Shown: positions 1-14,500 of the stretch, piece after piece
Position numbering within the stretch: the first letter of the stretch is position 1
Layout of the letters: the number at the start of each line of letters is the position of its first letter
DNA from: Neelides folsomi
Taxonomy: Eukaryota > Arthropoda > Collembola > Neelipleona > Neelidae
Direction: 5' to 3'
DNA: 64,000 bases
NCBI GenBank assembly: GCA_034687125.1
Contig: JAQGBZ010000070.1
Coordinates: 62,001 to 126,000 of the forward strand
Position numbers and translations under genes: made by a program
Notes under the pieces: generated by a model
Databases searched by the model: none
What the model was told of the DNA's origin: nothing
The model's input: only the letters and a program-made list of their open reading frames with translations

Positions 1-2138
1 AATATATGTGTGTGTCTGCTCGGGAGAATAAATGAGAGTTTTTTCATAAAATGGGAAAAAAGATCAAAAGAGCCAGTGGAGCCAGGAAGGAGGATGAGAA
101 GGGCCAGGCAGGGCGGTGAGTCTCGACAGAGGGATTGCTCCAAGGGGATGTTTGCTTTGAATATTCAACTCCTATTCCTTCCCACATACATATTCCATTT
201 GCTCCAGAGTGGACTAAGAGCGAATCAGGATTAAAAGGGATGAAAGGAAAAAGGGAAATGAAAAAAAACTCGCCAAATCATCAAAAAACTAGCATAAGTA
301 GTTGGAATAGTTCTTCTAACCTTTAGAAAGAATTTCTTGAAATAAGAGACGGTTGGTGAAAAGAGGGGAGCGGTCAAGTTTACTAAATCCTCAGATTAAA
401 AAAATCACTTGCTGGAAAAAGATAAATATATAAAATGCGAAAATGCAATTTATAACTTGTTTAAATGCTGCTCATTCATTGTGAGTAAAGGGTTTGATTT
501 TCAGTTAAATCTTGTTTTAACACGAATTTTTAATTGAATTGTGAGGGGGAATTGATTGAAAGGGAAACTTAACTACCTTTGAACAGCGATGTTATTATAA
601 CTGAAAGTGAATCATTATCTTTCTTATTCTTCTTTGATTAAAGTCCCAACTTTATTCATCCATGACTGATAAAGCAATAAATAATAATTTCATTAGCTCG
701 TGAGCTTCTGAGCACAATAAATAATTCATTCTGGATTCAAAAATCAATAAGCAATAAACAATAAGAGTAAACCCTGGAACTCATTACGCGGAATTTAAAT
801 CAACGAGACTCCGGTTAATTTCAAATTGTTCAACCTTTGGTTATTGAAGATATTAAGAAGTTGAACAAAGAGATTCGTTGTCAGTTTTACAAAGATTTAT
901 ATTTCAACTTGAAGAGAAGGAAAACTATTAAATATTCGAGGGCTCTTGAATGAAGAATCCCTCCATTCCATGGTTCATTCCCACATTTAAAGTAAACAGA
1001 AGATTGTGAAGCTTGTTTTGTTTGGTTGTTCGTCGCAGGAGGAAATTCCTTCATCCTCTCATCGCATTATAGGAGTAATCAGGAAAGGTATTTTGGGTAA
1101 ATTTCCTTTAGCTCTACTTTAACCTGTCAAGAAATGGAGTGATCGGTTCAGATGGAGATGTCTGAGAGAGATATTCTTTCCTTACATAACAAGTATCGGT
1201 ATTAAGTGGGAGAATTCCCTAAAGAAAGACAGAGGTAATTTGGGAGGAATGAATAAATTGGAGACGGTGGAGTTTTTCGTGGCAACTCTGGAAAGGTCTC
1301 TATCGGAGAGCAAGGTAGGGCCTTGTAGGGTGGGTCATGGCTATTATTTTCATTTTGAGTCAGAGGAAGGCGAGTCATGAGGACCATTGCGTTTAGAGAC
1401 AAGGGCTCAGTCAGGGTTCGGAAACTATACGAAGGGTGTGTGGGAGTAGGGACCACCAGCCCCTAAAAACCTGAATATTTGACGAGATTCATCCCCAAAA
1501 TGCGTTCCTTTTTCAATATGTACATTAACGAACCACCAAAATACTCTCTATGCATCTCGTCTATCCTCACAATATGACCGAATATTCATCATGGTGTTCT
1601 GCATAAGTGATATATGTAAGTACACATTCATCCCAACCTCCAAGATACAATACTTTATGGTTGTGGGGATAGGAAGTGGTGATAGTGGAGACCCGTATTT
1701 ATTTTCGTTATTCTCCCGAATTTTTCTCCTTCCCTTCCTCGATCCTTTTGGGAATTATTTAGAGTGAGGATTGTTCGTGAATGTTGAATAGCTTCCTCAT
1801 ATGAGAATCGCCCTTGTGTGTGGGAGAAATTTCCTCTATGTGCCTCATGTATGGCCGGCTCATTGAAAGCTATTCTTGTGAGAAATAATAGCCTTGCCTA
1901 ATCCATGCTCACTGCCCGACTCGCTAAAGAAAGAATGATTTGATGCATAATAGGGAATGCCGGTGACCAGAACCCTCACAGACAATGGAGGGTCAAGGGT
2001 CTCTTTTAACTCCAACCCTGATTGCGGGGGTGAGATATATTGGAAGCATTATACAGTCAATGACCAATTCCTTTCATGCAGAGGACAGAAGCTGTTAAAT
2101 TGAATAAAAGAGTGATGTAATAAAGGTGGAGCTCTAAC
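1..2138. other. Noncoding DNA, probably intron of the exon at 2139-2540
   Basis: No frame here looks like conserved protein. The sequence begins with a short TG-rich stretch and is otherwise mixed AT-rich DNA with purine-rich patches. Because the exon at 2139-2540 ends in a splice donor on the minus strand, this stretch should be the start of the following intron. I looked on the minus strand for a following DNA-binding-domain exon and did not recognise one, so that intron is probably longer than 2.1 kb. Confidence 0.5.
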
Positions 2139-2540
2139 CTCTGAAGTCTCTTGGTCCGTCGTCCTCATCCGACGACTCGTCGTGATGAGGAGAGTCACTT
2201 CCGGGCGACGAGGACACACCGGGTATGACGAGGCTGGATAGGACCATTTGGTTTCCAGGAGAGTTCCGATTGTTATTATTAGTGTTGATGTTGTTGTTGT
2301 TGAGGGTGGCGGGGGAAGGGGCAGACAGGCGGGTCATTTTCCCGCCCGGCAACCTTCCCACCGCCGCCCCGCCACCATTCTGGTGGTGATGGAGAAGATG
2401 ATGATCAATGACTCTTTTCATGCCCCGAACTGAAAAATCCAATGGTTCTTCTCCGGGTCGTCCGAATACAACCATGGGATTGATCTGGGAAATTGAGGAA
2501 ACGCCGGAGACAGCCGTCTTCAGGTACAATCTGAATCTCC
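2139..2540 (-). CDS. Internal exon of a putative transcription regulator (E93/Mblk-1/LCoR-like, tentative)
   Basis: An open stretch of about 134 codons on the minus strand, bounded by a pyrimidine-rich tract and a CAG acceptor just upstream of 2540 and an AGAG|GTTAGA donor at 2139/2138. The length is a multiple of three and both junctions are phase 1, so it is a symmetric internal exon. An alternative acceptor (ATTCAG) would start it at 2530. In order it reads: a conserved-looking start (RFRLYLKTAVSGVSSISQ), INPMVVFGRPGEEPLDFSVR with a PLDFS match to the CtBP-binding motif PxDLS, a His run (HHLLHHH), a Gly-rich patch, an Asn-rich run, and an acidic Ser/Asp tail (DESSDEDDGPRDF). This make-up is typical of nuclear transcription regulators. 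The E93/Mblk-1/LCoR suggestion comes from the PLDFS motif and overall feel only; no helix-turn-helix domain is visible. There is no credible start codon, so flanking exons are missing. That it is coding is fairly sure; the family is not. Confidence 0.6.
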
Positions 2541-5500
2541 CTGCTTCAGCCCACTGATTTGCTTAATAAACGGAAGGGAAGGCGGCAAGTGGAGTGGGAA
2601 CTACTGGCACGGGAGCTTTATCAACTCGCCCCGTTGCCCTTCAAAGTCAAGTTGCCGGGATTTCAATTCAGAGATCATCGCAAGTGTTATTTGGGTATGT
2701 TGAGCAGGGGAGTGATTCACAATTTATGTAATTCACTTGTCAATGTTTCCGGTTTCATACAATGCGAAGATGCCCAATTGAGATAAAGGGTTATCAAAGT
2801 ACCTTAATACAGCTGGGGATCAGGTGTGATGGAATTCAAATTTCACACACTCACACAGCAATCTCCAATCTGCTTTCACCGACAAGTTTCTTTCACCCGG
2901 ACTCTCAAAAAAAGTCTCACTTACGAACCTTTTATTATTCAGAATGTTTCTTGATTGTTCTTAATTATGTCGTTTATTGTTTAATTTGGTGGGAGGAATA
3001 ACAGGTGTGTGTGGTGCCTAATAGAGAATCTAGATTGCGACGATGAACTCGAATTCCTTGAATTAATGTGTGCCGACGATGAGTGAGAATTGGAGGTTTA
3101 TGCTGTCAAGACTAATCTGGCGGCCAGGTCATATTTCCGAAGTGGACTCGAGGAGAAGAAGGATAGGAATGTTAACAGGGCCCAGACTAAAATCCTACTG
3201 ACCACGGAGGGGGCGCAAACGCTCTCCAACTCCTCGGGACTCCTCGCAGTGGTCCTATGCATGGCGAGTTGGTAGTGAGGGTGGCAAATGAATCGGGAGG
3301 CAGATGTGGGAGTACTTGGGATTCGTGAGTGATAATAATGGTATGCAGGCAGGTAGACCCCTTCTTCCTTCCCTTCCCTTAATCAGATATTATGCAAAGG
3401 GACTACGGTGTGCAGGGATCCCTTACGCCCCTATGCCAGATGACTCAAAAGCCATAACACAGAGATACAACCAGACCCTTGTAACAATGAAGACCTATCT
3501 CATCACCGCCAACACCACGATTACCTTCTCCCTATTACCCAAGAAACACTTACGTACCCTCAGCCCTTTTGCCCCAAAAAGATTCCGCATTTCCTCCAGT
3601 CCCATTTTTAACCACTTACATGTACAAGGGTCTCTAACTAACCCCGCTGCTCTGGTATTACTCCAAAGAGAAGAATTTTTTCCTGTATAATCCTCCAAGG
3701 AATTAGTTTATTCAAACATGAATATTGCGTCTTTCCTCAATCCGACCTTCCCTCCCTTCTCGGGTCTTTTACAATTGAAATTCTATCGTTTGTTGAATTA
3801 GGCTTACTACATTTCTTTCCCATTCAATTCCCAAAATAGCGATGATTTAATACAAAATTATATTAAGGAACTCCGAGTTATATAAGAACTCTACGCATGT
3901 TCAACCTGTCAGGTTTTACACACAAATAGAGAATAATTCGAGATTTTTCCATTTCCCTTGTCGTTTGCTTTATAAGCAACCACCATACAAATTTTAAAAC
4001 TTTTTGATTGAAGTCTATTGACAATTTTTCAATCAGCTTAAAGTTTATAAACCTTCAAGTATTGGTATTTTCTTCTGCTACAATTTCCTTAACCTTATTT
4101 GAGTTTAATCCAAAATTCGGGTGTGATAGTAGATATTAGTAAAAGAAATAAAATATAAAATTCGGGCTTTCGACGATGAACCGATTATTTATGCTTATGG
4201 AAGTTGAGAGAAAGAATTTTTTAAAAGAAAAACTTCCCCGATAATGGGACACGAATGATTTGAGAATCTCTTCCCTGTCATGTAATGTGGTGAGAAGGAG
4301 CCTACTTAGGTAGAATAATAAGCAGAGTGGTGTGGTATATGATAGCATGATAATATGACCAGAGGGGCCGAGTGGAAATCTGTTATTTCCCTGATTAATC
4401 AAAGCACATTTCAATTCAGTCTCGGCTCGAGGGTTCATCTTGACACTCGAAGTTCATAGGCAACGAACACCATCAGGCGGCCTGGAGAACCTGGGCGAAT
4501 CACATGGAAATATTCCTAATTCATATAATGTAATGGTAAATGTGAGATATGAGTGTGGCAGCCGAGTGGACACATGAGAATTGATGGGAGCAAGGCACGA
4601 AAGTGTCATTGAGGAAAATAGTATTCACACAAAGGAGAGAGGAGGATTCGAGACATAAAATAAAATAATATCTATTATCCTAACCAACACGATATTATAT
4701 GCTTCTTCCATGCATCCACTTTTATCTCTATACTTTACTAATGTTTGTATAAATTTCATTTATGAGCTCATGCGTTTTTTATTCTATGAATTCAAAACAT
4801 TTCCCCCTTAGCCCATTCTTTAAGGCTGCTTTCTTTAGCCCAGCGATTGTAGTTGGCAATAATTCATATTTCGTATTCTTATGTGCCTAGTAGAGCAAAT
4901 AGGAATTGAAAAAATATTCGTTTTATTAAATGATAGTCCGTGTTATGTTATGGACGCGTATAGGCAGATGAAAAAGGAAGGCGTGCAATGCCACACGTCG
5001 AGATTGTTTGTCTTCAAAAAGGAGTTCGCGAGTAAATTATTCTGTATTCTGGAAGAAATAAATCAAATATGACGAGCGGGGAAGATACATATTTATTATT
5101 ATTTTGAAGACTACATAGCAGGTCATACAGACGAAATCACTTTGAGTCCAAAAGTGGATAAAAAATGGAAATGAAAAAGGGCGAAGAAGGCATGCGAACC
5201 CAAAGGTAGTGAGAGAGTATCGAACCGCGTGGGTCATTAAACAATAGGCCTATTATGCAGAGACAGTAAATTCATAAAGAGATTTTTTCCTCTCTCTGGG
5301 ATAAGGCACTGATGATGAGGTTACGAGGATTTTTCCCTCATTGGAGGAGCCGAGAGTGTGATGCGGGAGCTGTTCGGGCTTAGAGCAATATTTCGAGTTA
5401 AATTAGAGGGAGGACATGAGTATAACACATGGAGGGCGAAGGCTCCTTCCTTATTTCCAAGATACGTATTTACTGTATACATAATGTATGTAATGTATGT

Positions 5501-8500
5501 CCAATATAGCTGGATGCATGAAATGGGATCATTTGAAGTTTTGGGGGAAAAGAGGCCTGACAGCCGAAGTGGCAGAGAGGATTATTCCCAATGCAGAAAT
5601 GGAGAAATTAGATTTTGACCTCCCCAGCTCTCCTGACCCTTTCAAGTCCTTTACCATAGGAAAAGATGAGTAGATGAGGGAGGAAGGGATCGAATGAACC
5701 TTTTTGGGTCAAAAATCGGCCCTTCTTCCTTCCTTCACAACAACGGCAATAAAAAACAGGAGAGGAGTGAAATTCTTGAGTTAAAATGAGCCAGCAACTG
5801 TTGCTGGCTGCACCGCATTGCTTCAATTTTACTTTATTCACTTTAAACACATTACTTATGCCCTTCTCTTTATCTTACTCCAAACAGAGATATTAGGTAC
5901 ATTCACGGCGACGTCAAATTCAGATTATTACATTCCTGAATGAACCGTACTCAAGAGTGGAAATCCTTATACTAAATCCATCCAGCGTTACGGCCGCTCC
6001 TTCAAATGTCCTTTAGCTTGATATACAAAATAAGTCATTTACTTTGACTTCCACGGAGGATCCCTTTCTGTAAAAAGCACTCCCGTAGTGAATGCGCCCT
6101 CATCAGGAGAGGGAAAAATGCTTATACACATACGGCATTTATGTACATAGAATAATCAAATTGAACTTAACTAGCCCTATTTTGATGTCAGTTTTTTATA
6201 CGGTAAAAATTTTTGTCAAAATGCCCATTTACAAATTTTACGCCCTGTCAGTTGCTCACATTAAAATATGTATTAGAGCAGAGAAGGTAGCGAAGGTAAA
6301 TGGGGAGAACCTCGTTGCGATAAATAATACAAAGAAAAGGAACCGTATAACTTAAGACCAAATCCACCTTCTTCTGTCATTTACCTAAAGCTTCATTCCA
6401 TACAAACAATGAAGACATGGATAATGTTATTCTTATGCTAAAGAATGTACTTACATGATGCATTAACATATTATATTCAAATGTGGTACTTGGAAGTGAG
6501 GATGGCTCCATCAAGGTTTATATCATATCTCACCCGCCTGAGGATTTCACTCCGCTTACGAATCTTAACACTCGTTTGAGAGACAACCTTATTACTGACA
6601 ACCCTTTGAAAGCGTTGAGGAAATCTCCAATTTCTTGCGGACTGACGAGAGATAGCGGCAAGGGAAGACGCGGCTGGGCGGCATACTAAACCATGACCCT
6701 GAGGACCAAGTGGACAAAACGACGAGAATGCAAATGAAATAAATCTCCTCGATTTGATATGGGACAGAAGGCCCTGGGTTTTCACATATGCGGCGGTGGG
6801 GGTAATTGAGGAAAAAAGGCGGATCACGACAGTTGTCAGAGATCAGTCAGTGGCGGGGCTAAGGAGATTCCTCGAGAGAGACAGAGGAGCCAGCGGAGTC
6901 AAAGAGAAAGAGCCTTTTTATAAGATCATAAAAAGGTACTCGAGTCGGAAAGCTAATTATTATGCAACATGCAAATGTATTAAGACACTTCGGGTCAGCA
7001 CGCGAAGAAAAGATTGTGGGAAAATTATTCTCTTTTCGATGGAAAAGGAGAAAAAAGAATGACAAAAAACAAACAAATTGCTCCTTTCGTCTTCAAAAAA
7101 CCGCCTTCGTAATAATTACGCTCGATAACAACAACGGGCACATTATGGAGCATATACCTTGGCTTCTAATGTACAAGTACGTGTCTGTGTGTGTAAGGGG
7201 CCAAAGAGAGATAAATGTGTAATCTCTCTCGAAGCTGTCTGCTTCTGCCTCCTTCACCTCTCATTGCTCCAGTATGTGTGGCTCCCATTAGATGAGGACG
7301 ACGAGTGCTGGGAATTCCTTTATTTCGATTTAAATTAACGGGCCCTCCTCATCATCTTACACATACCCACCTTTATGTAAATTATAAATCAACTCTTGGG
7401 CCGAGAGTTCGTTGAGTGCCTCTCACAACCTGTGAACAAATCGCAAATTACCTTTCAGGAAAATTAAATTGCGATAAAAAGTCGCTTAGCCGTTGCGAAG
7501 GCTCGAGTAATGGTCATAATTATTACCATTGTACTCCTTCTCTCGGCCTCATTGTAATTCTCAACTCCAGTTCACGCACAAGGGAGGACGAACCGGAGAT
7601 TGACATGTAAATGGACTCTTGTTATTACTTACTCACTCTATATACTCACTTCATCGTCTTCCATCTACAACGAGTTCATCTTGCTCCCACACTCCCCCAT
7701 TCACTCCTGCCAACTCGAGCGAAATCTAATTTGACCCTTTTTACCAATTAATCCTGTCAACTAAATCCATTCGCTGGATCTCAAATTTTAATCCTTAATT
7801 CCATTCTCGCTTCTCCACATCCGCCAGTCATCATCTTATATACCTAATATTATTTCCAAGGCCTAAGTACATCAAATTAATACTAAAATGAAGGAGTGAA
7901 ATTGAAATTGAAAGACAAATGAGAAATAATTGGAAAAGGAAATGTCTAAATATTAATTCACTAATATCTTAAAAAAGGATTCCAAGATCTTGGGAAGTAC
8001 TTTGATAGGAATTTAACATGCAGGAATAGAATTTTTATAGGCAGACAGGGAATCGTCTATCCATCCACCCGTAAAAATGGAGCTTGCGAGTTTCGGCTCA
8101 CTCTATTGATCATAAAGTTTTAAAAGGGAAATTCATGGGGAGCGGCACACAGGCGCGATTTGCATAGGAAGTGAGTGAGCATTGTGTGTGCAACTCTTCC
8201 TTCCTTCCTGCCTCTCCAACTCCAACAACTTCTTCAACGCGCAGAGAAATCTACATGAGATTCTACTAGAGCAGGACAGCGAAGGCGAATCAGAAATATT
8301 TTACGAGCATGAGGTGACGCCTCCCCATCCACTTCAAACCGTCCCTATGCCCAAACCCCGTCGCTGTAAAATATATTTCATATGCAAATTGCGCATGGAG
8401 CTTTCCCCTTCCACACAGATCACATTTCGCCTATCGGGACTACGATGACGCGTGATGATGTCAGTCATGATAGAACCCTCTGTCAAAGCCTTTTGCCATA

Positions 8501-11500
8501 TAATAGATAGAAATATTCACTTTTGTGAAAAAATTATTATGCGAGATGAAATAATATCATCAAAGCGGTGCCAATACACCACTGTCATCCGACTCTTATT
8601 ATTGCATTTTACTTGGTCACGCACGGCCGCCTCTGTGGTCGGGGTAAAAGAAGACAAGCATGGAAATTGAAAAGTCCGTGAAGAAGATTCAGAGGGGGAT
8701 TTGGCCCTGATAAATATTGAAGAGAATTAAAGGGAAGAGAGGTTGATGTAATAATAACAATCAGGATCAGGCTTTTGCATGCATGGAAGACTGACGGTGC
8801 TCAAAAGTCTCTCATTCTCTAAACCCTAATCATAATATGGAAGGTCTCATTCCGAGCCTTGTTAATAATAATATGCTCAAAGGAGGAAAACGAAGGAAGA
8901 GAAAAGGAAGGCTGGTTGGGTTTCGGTTCGGATGAGCTTCTTTAAAGTTTACACTTATATTGGATCATCCAATCCCTCTTTGCTTTATATTGCTCAAGAG
9001 AAAAAACTCGTCAGACTTGCACATTACAAATGCCTTCTAATGTGACTAATTACACATTTCCTTTATGCATAAAAATCAAAAAACTTTAGGCTCTTTAAAA
9101 AGTGATATTTGAAATACATAAAAGTAGATAAATGCTGTATATAATAAATTATATGGGAAAGGTTAGAGAGATATGAATTTATGCAATACATAGATTAACT
9201 TAAGTAGTCATACTTATGAGGGCTGAGTACTTTACGTGTGTGGAACTTGAAGGATTTGTACTGTACGGAATGATGGGCTTGTAACGAGATGAAAAAATTG
9301 ATGAGGATTGGTGGAATGAGAAATGCATTAATAAATAAAAGCCTTCGTAGATTCTTCAATATAATAATCCCTCTATTCTTTAAAATTCAAAAATAAATAG
9401 ATTCTCTAGGCGTGTATGTAAAAGAAGTGAATATGCATTATCGCATGACAGATCTAGACATTATGAGCGGTTCAAAGGAGGAGCGCTTTTTAAGCTACTG
9501 ATTTCTTAAACCCCTTTCTTCAACATTGCCTGCGTTTTATTCATTCAAAATATTGACCCCGAAATATTCCTTTTGAGCGGCTGGGGAATTAATAGAGGAT
9601 TTGTTCATGATATCTCTTCTCACAATAGAATCAACTATACATGTGTTTGAATTATACGGAATGTGTCTGTAATGAGAGGAGGTAGATGTAAAAAGAACAA
9701 AGCGATGGGACGCAACGAAACATATTACGGTGAACGACCTCACTCACAAATAACGAGCTAATTAGTAATAAGTTCGAAGCGTAAAGTTATTATCATAAAA
9801 AATCACCTCTAGCAGCTCGATCATTTCATTCTGGATTATACATAGTTAGTGGAATTGGTTCGCCACTCTGTTTCATCTTTTCGCCCTTGCACAAATGAGA
9901 GGAGTATAGTTCGCTTGCGGATTTTTTTTACAACAATGATCTCCTGCATTCGACAATCTCGTCTCGTCCCACGAAACTCCATCTCAATTCATTTCCATCA
10001 TCATGACTATTAGTAAATTCAGAATGCATGCTGTAATAATAATCATATCAATTTCTCCCCTTGTTGTTGAAGAGGAAAACGGGCCTTGCTTTATAGCGTC
10101 TATACATCTACACAATGTAGAGATCCTAATAAAAATAAATCCAGGTCCTTTTGATCCAAAAGTATCTCTCAGAGGATAAGTAATGGATGTAATGTATGAA
10201 CGAAGGCAATGTATGTCTTCTGGGCATCCTCGGGTAGTTTAAATATCATTCTTGGAGGAAGAATAATGCTCTATAAAATGAAATAAAAGGCTTCGGCGTG
10301 TCGACAGTGTGCGAGGCGCAAATGAGGAACAATGGGCTTGTGTTCTTTAATTCAAGAACCGAATCAAAGATGATGAGAGGGCCAATGGAGCATGAGAATG
10401 GGACGACAATTGTAATATTTCATATCTAATTAGCTCGCTGTATGCCAGAGTAATAACAATAGGTAATTAGAGATGTGTATTATGAGACGGTTGTTCTTCC
10501 ATTCGGTCGCGACGTATGTCCCTACCTGCCCACTACAACTCGTTAACATGGGATTTACTTCCTTCCACCTCTCTAATGACTCATAATCAGTCAGCCACAT
10601 TTTCATACATTTCTAAACACGTAGTTAAAGGAGGTATTTAGAGGAATTAGGAGCTGCTCGGCCGCCCTTCCCTACTTTGTATACATAGGGAAAGAGGCGG
10701 AGATGACATTAACGCACAGCTCCCAGTCACTGACTCTTCATTCATGATGAGGAGATGACTATGATTAGGGAGACGCTCTCTCCACCACCATTCACACAAG
10801 ACTTATTACACACAGGGATGATTATTCCACCTTGTTTATCTTATATTACTCGACCGTGAGGAGGAGATTTACATAGCTAATCTCTCTCACTTCTTATGTA
10901 TTACACACATGGCGAAATGATCATCTTTCTTCTTGTCAGCTTGACGGACCTCGTCTCATGTCCACTTCTTTTCATCCTCACATTTTGTGTTACTTTGAAT
11001 ATTTGAATCTCTCACCGCATTCCCACACACCTAAATATTCGGTGGCTCCTTTTGAGAGTGCTAAGCTTTGATGTCATGGTCCTTGGTTTCCTCTCATTCT
11101 CTGAGCTTTTACATACACACTTCCTCATCAAGATCTTTCCTTTTTAATACTAAATTTTACACAGGAGGTAAATACTTGGGATGCGGATTATACATGGGCG
11201 GAGAGGGATAAAGAACTTTTGCCATTTTAATGGCGACCATTACCTCGTTATGAGCAAAGAGTGAGCGAGAGATGCAATTTGGAAAGGAGATTACTACGAC
11301 CTGGGAAGAGATATAGGTTTTTGAACCTAAAGATTACTAGCCGTTGTACTAGGACGTTGTAATCCGAGTCGAGATCGTGGCCCGTAAATCAAACATGTCA
11401 AATCATGGGCATTCTCCTGAGAGAGTGCGAGAGACTCTTCTGGGGGCGGTGGACGGAGAGGTAAAATAGGGGAATGTCATGCAAAATGGAGACTGTTTGC

Positions 11501-14500
11501 AATATGCAGTACAATACCTTGTCGTCGATGGTTCTCCAAACAGAGCAATATCCATTCATTCTCGTTGTTCTCCTTTCCATAAGACCTGGAAGTATATAAG
11601 GAAATCCAAGATTACAATAATAATTTATTAGGTCGGCCGATGTAGTTGAAGTGGGGAGGAGGACGCATGAGGTGCACATAAAGACCAATCTATTCCCCTT
11701 TAAGACAAGAACGGCCAATTGATAGCAGGAGAAACGAACAAAGATAAACATCAAGACTCCTACGCGCCTTACATGCTCGCATATACACCATTGAATTTTA
11801 AAGGAAGAGATATTTTATTTATCCCATTCCTTTAACTCCACTCAAATCCCGAATTGTATGCCGTGGACTAATGCCATAATGTCAATTACATAATATGGTC
11901 TTTCCCTAAAAACCTTTAATGCTAATGTCTCTTCGGTCCAGAGCACCTCTACAGCGGTGTGACAGAGAGACAATGTGAAACTTCCAAAGATTTGACCACA
12001 TCCGATCCACATTGAAAATGATCATCTCCCGAGTCGTATTAAATAATAAGTACGTGGAATGATAAAATGTTGATGAGACCACATCGGTTCCCAAGTCTCT
12101 GTTCAATAATTACCCTCAATTTTGGATGAGTGAAATAACAGTGATGATGAATCTCTGTTCCTCTAAACTAAGTATTAAATAATATCCTTTCGACCCGACT
12201 CAATAAAAAATCCTGGTTGATCACATGCGACCTCATTGTTGTAGATATGAAAACAAAAGACCAGCCCCGTAACCCTTTTATGATGCCAAACACGGAATCA
12301 TACAATGAAAAGAATGGGAAAGTGACATCAGGACAGTACGCGTCTTTCTCTCTCATTTGTCACAATGAGTAAAAGCATAAGAAGAAACATATTTGACCAT
12401 TGTCACATTTTTTTCATCCCTTGATACACTGTCTCAAATTCACATCAATAATACACGTTTAGTCCCGTTTTTTAAAGTGGAAACGACAAGAAGGGCTTTA
12501 AATTTGTTTGATATCCGATATTTTGTGGTTTTTAATAAAAATTATCAAAATCCAGTAGAATGAATGTGAACAAAGGGAAAAGTGAACATATGCGTCCTGG
12601 ACCTACCCTACAGGAAAATAAAATTAGTCTTTTCTAGCACGAAATCAAATTCGAGTTCTTTCATTATACAATACATGTGCCTAAGTGTACAATTCCTAAA
12701 CAATTATGTAGCTCCAATTAAATTTTTTATTAAGGGTGGTTCCACCGAGCTATTTTAAAATTTCTTTCATTCTCCCTCTTGTAAGTAAACACTTAAGAAT
12801 GAAAGGAAGTTAAAGCGAGGTTTTCAACTGCTTGAACTAAAAGTTTAGACAGTAAAAATGTCTGTTGAACTGAACTAAACTCTTCAGGAATTCTATTTAG
12901 TGTTCATACAAGACAATACACATGAGTTTAGCGAAGGAAATGGAAATAAGAGAAATTACCAAGTCTCAGGAGCCTTCGATAAATTTCATTGAAAAGTTCA
13001 TTTCCTTTCTCGGCGACCAAACCATTTACGAGCCCAATTTTCCGATTCCAATCCAATTTAATTCTCCTTGACCAATTCCGCCTCCCAAGACAATTACTGA
13101 GCTTCTCAACCATTATTTTAATTCTACTCCTATTAAGATTTAAACTGTACTGAGGTTCATTTGCGTAATTTCAATTTCATTTCCCATTGGGGTACATTCG
13201 AAGAATATGCAATTTCCACAATGAGAGAATAATTGCTGCTGTAAAGTCCTTTAGAAATGGCTATCGTATGATTCTTATAACCTCACACATCAAACACTTT
13301 CATTTTTTAATAAGGAAAAAGATTTCTAAACACTCTGAGCGAACTACATTAAATTATGTATGTATGACTCGAGATTGTGCATTGATTGTATAGGTAGTAA
13401 AGTTCTATAAAATATTTATGTATATAAACTTATATTATTACTAAATCATATCTTTGCACGTGTTTTATGATCAATTAATGAAATGAATCAACCCATATAT
13501 CTCCATTGTGTCTTAATGGACATTTAAGTAAATTGATAAATAAAAACACATCAATTATTGAGACATAGAGAAATTGCGTTATAGGTTATAGTAGACATAG
13601 ACATTAATTATTTACGCTGAAATAGTGAAATTGTTATATCAAAATATTTAATACATTGGAAATTTTATTGTTTACGCAGAGCACCATAAAGAATAATTTA
13701 TTTAATTAATTAAGTTCAGAGTTCATTCATAAATAAGTAGACTAAATTACCTTCCATTTCATTTAAGAATTATTGTATGTAATCAAGTTTAAAGTTATTA
13801 ATGTATTTATACAATGTTACAATTTTTATTCGCACGATTTATTCCTTAAGCATAATAATTTCATCAAATTGTGCGTATATTAAATAATATTTTGTTCTTT
13901 TAAAATGATTTTTTCTTATACACCCCTATGGTATACAGGTAGTATTGGTATACTAAAAGGTTAAACAAAACTTCGTTAATACCTATTTATATAAACCAAG
14001 AATTATAAACTCCATTTTTTTAGTACAAAGGTACTTTCTATTGCTTACAATTTAAATCAAATTAAAAATTAATTAAAATCAATTTTAACATGGATTGTGA
14101 AATAGTAAAATCCAGTTTATGATAATTATTTAACAATTAATTTATAAAAAATCAAACAAAATCTGAATGGTTTATATGTAATTTGTATGCTCAAACAAAA
14201 ATAATGTACATAGTACAAATTGTAAGTATTTGTAATATAGGGATGATATATATATTTCATTTATTATAAGAAGTTTGCAAGTGGGAGTTTTTCTTGCTAT
14301 AGATAAAATAAGTAAAGTAAAAGAAGGTAATTTTTCTCCAAATGAAAGTATAAAGGTTTTAAGGAAGTGAGGGATGAAGAGAAAACAAAGCAAAGGGTCA
14401 TTTTTCGGTTGCCCTCTTGGAAGCTCCTGTGGAGAAGTCCAATGGACTGGAGGAATACAATCAGGAGCGAATGAAGGAGAAATCTCACCAAGTGTGAAAA

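Noticed and set aside
2248-2433. Plus-strand frame opposite the transcription-regulator exon
   Set aside because: A Val/Gly/Arg-rich translation of the repeat-coding strand; the minus frame has splice sites and a coherent protein.
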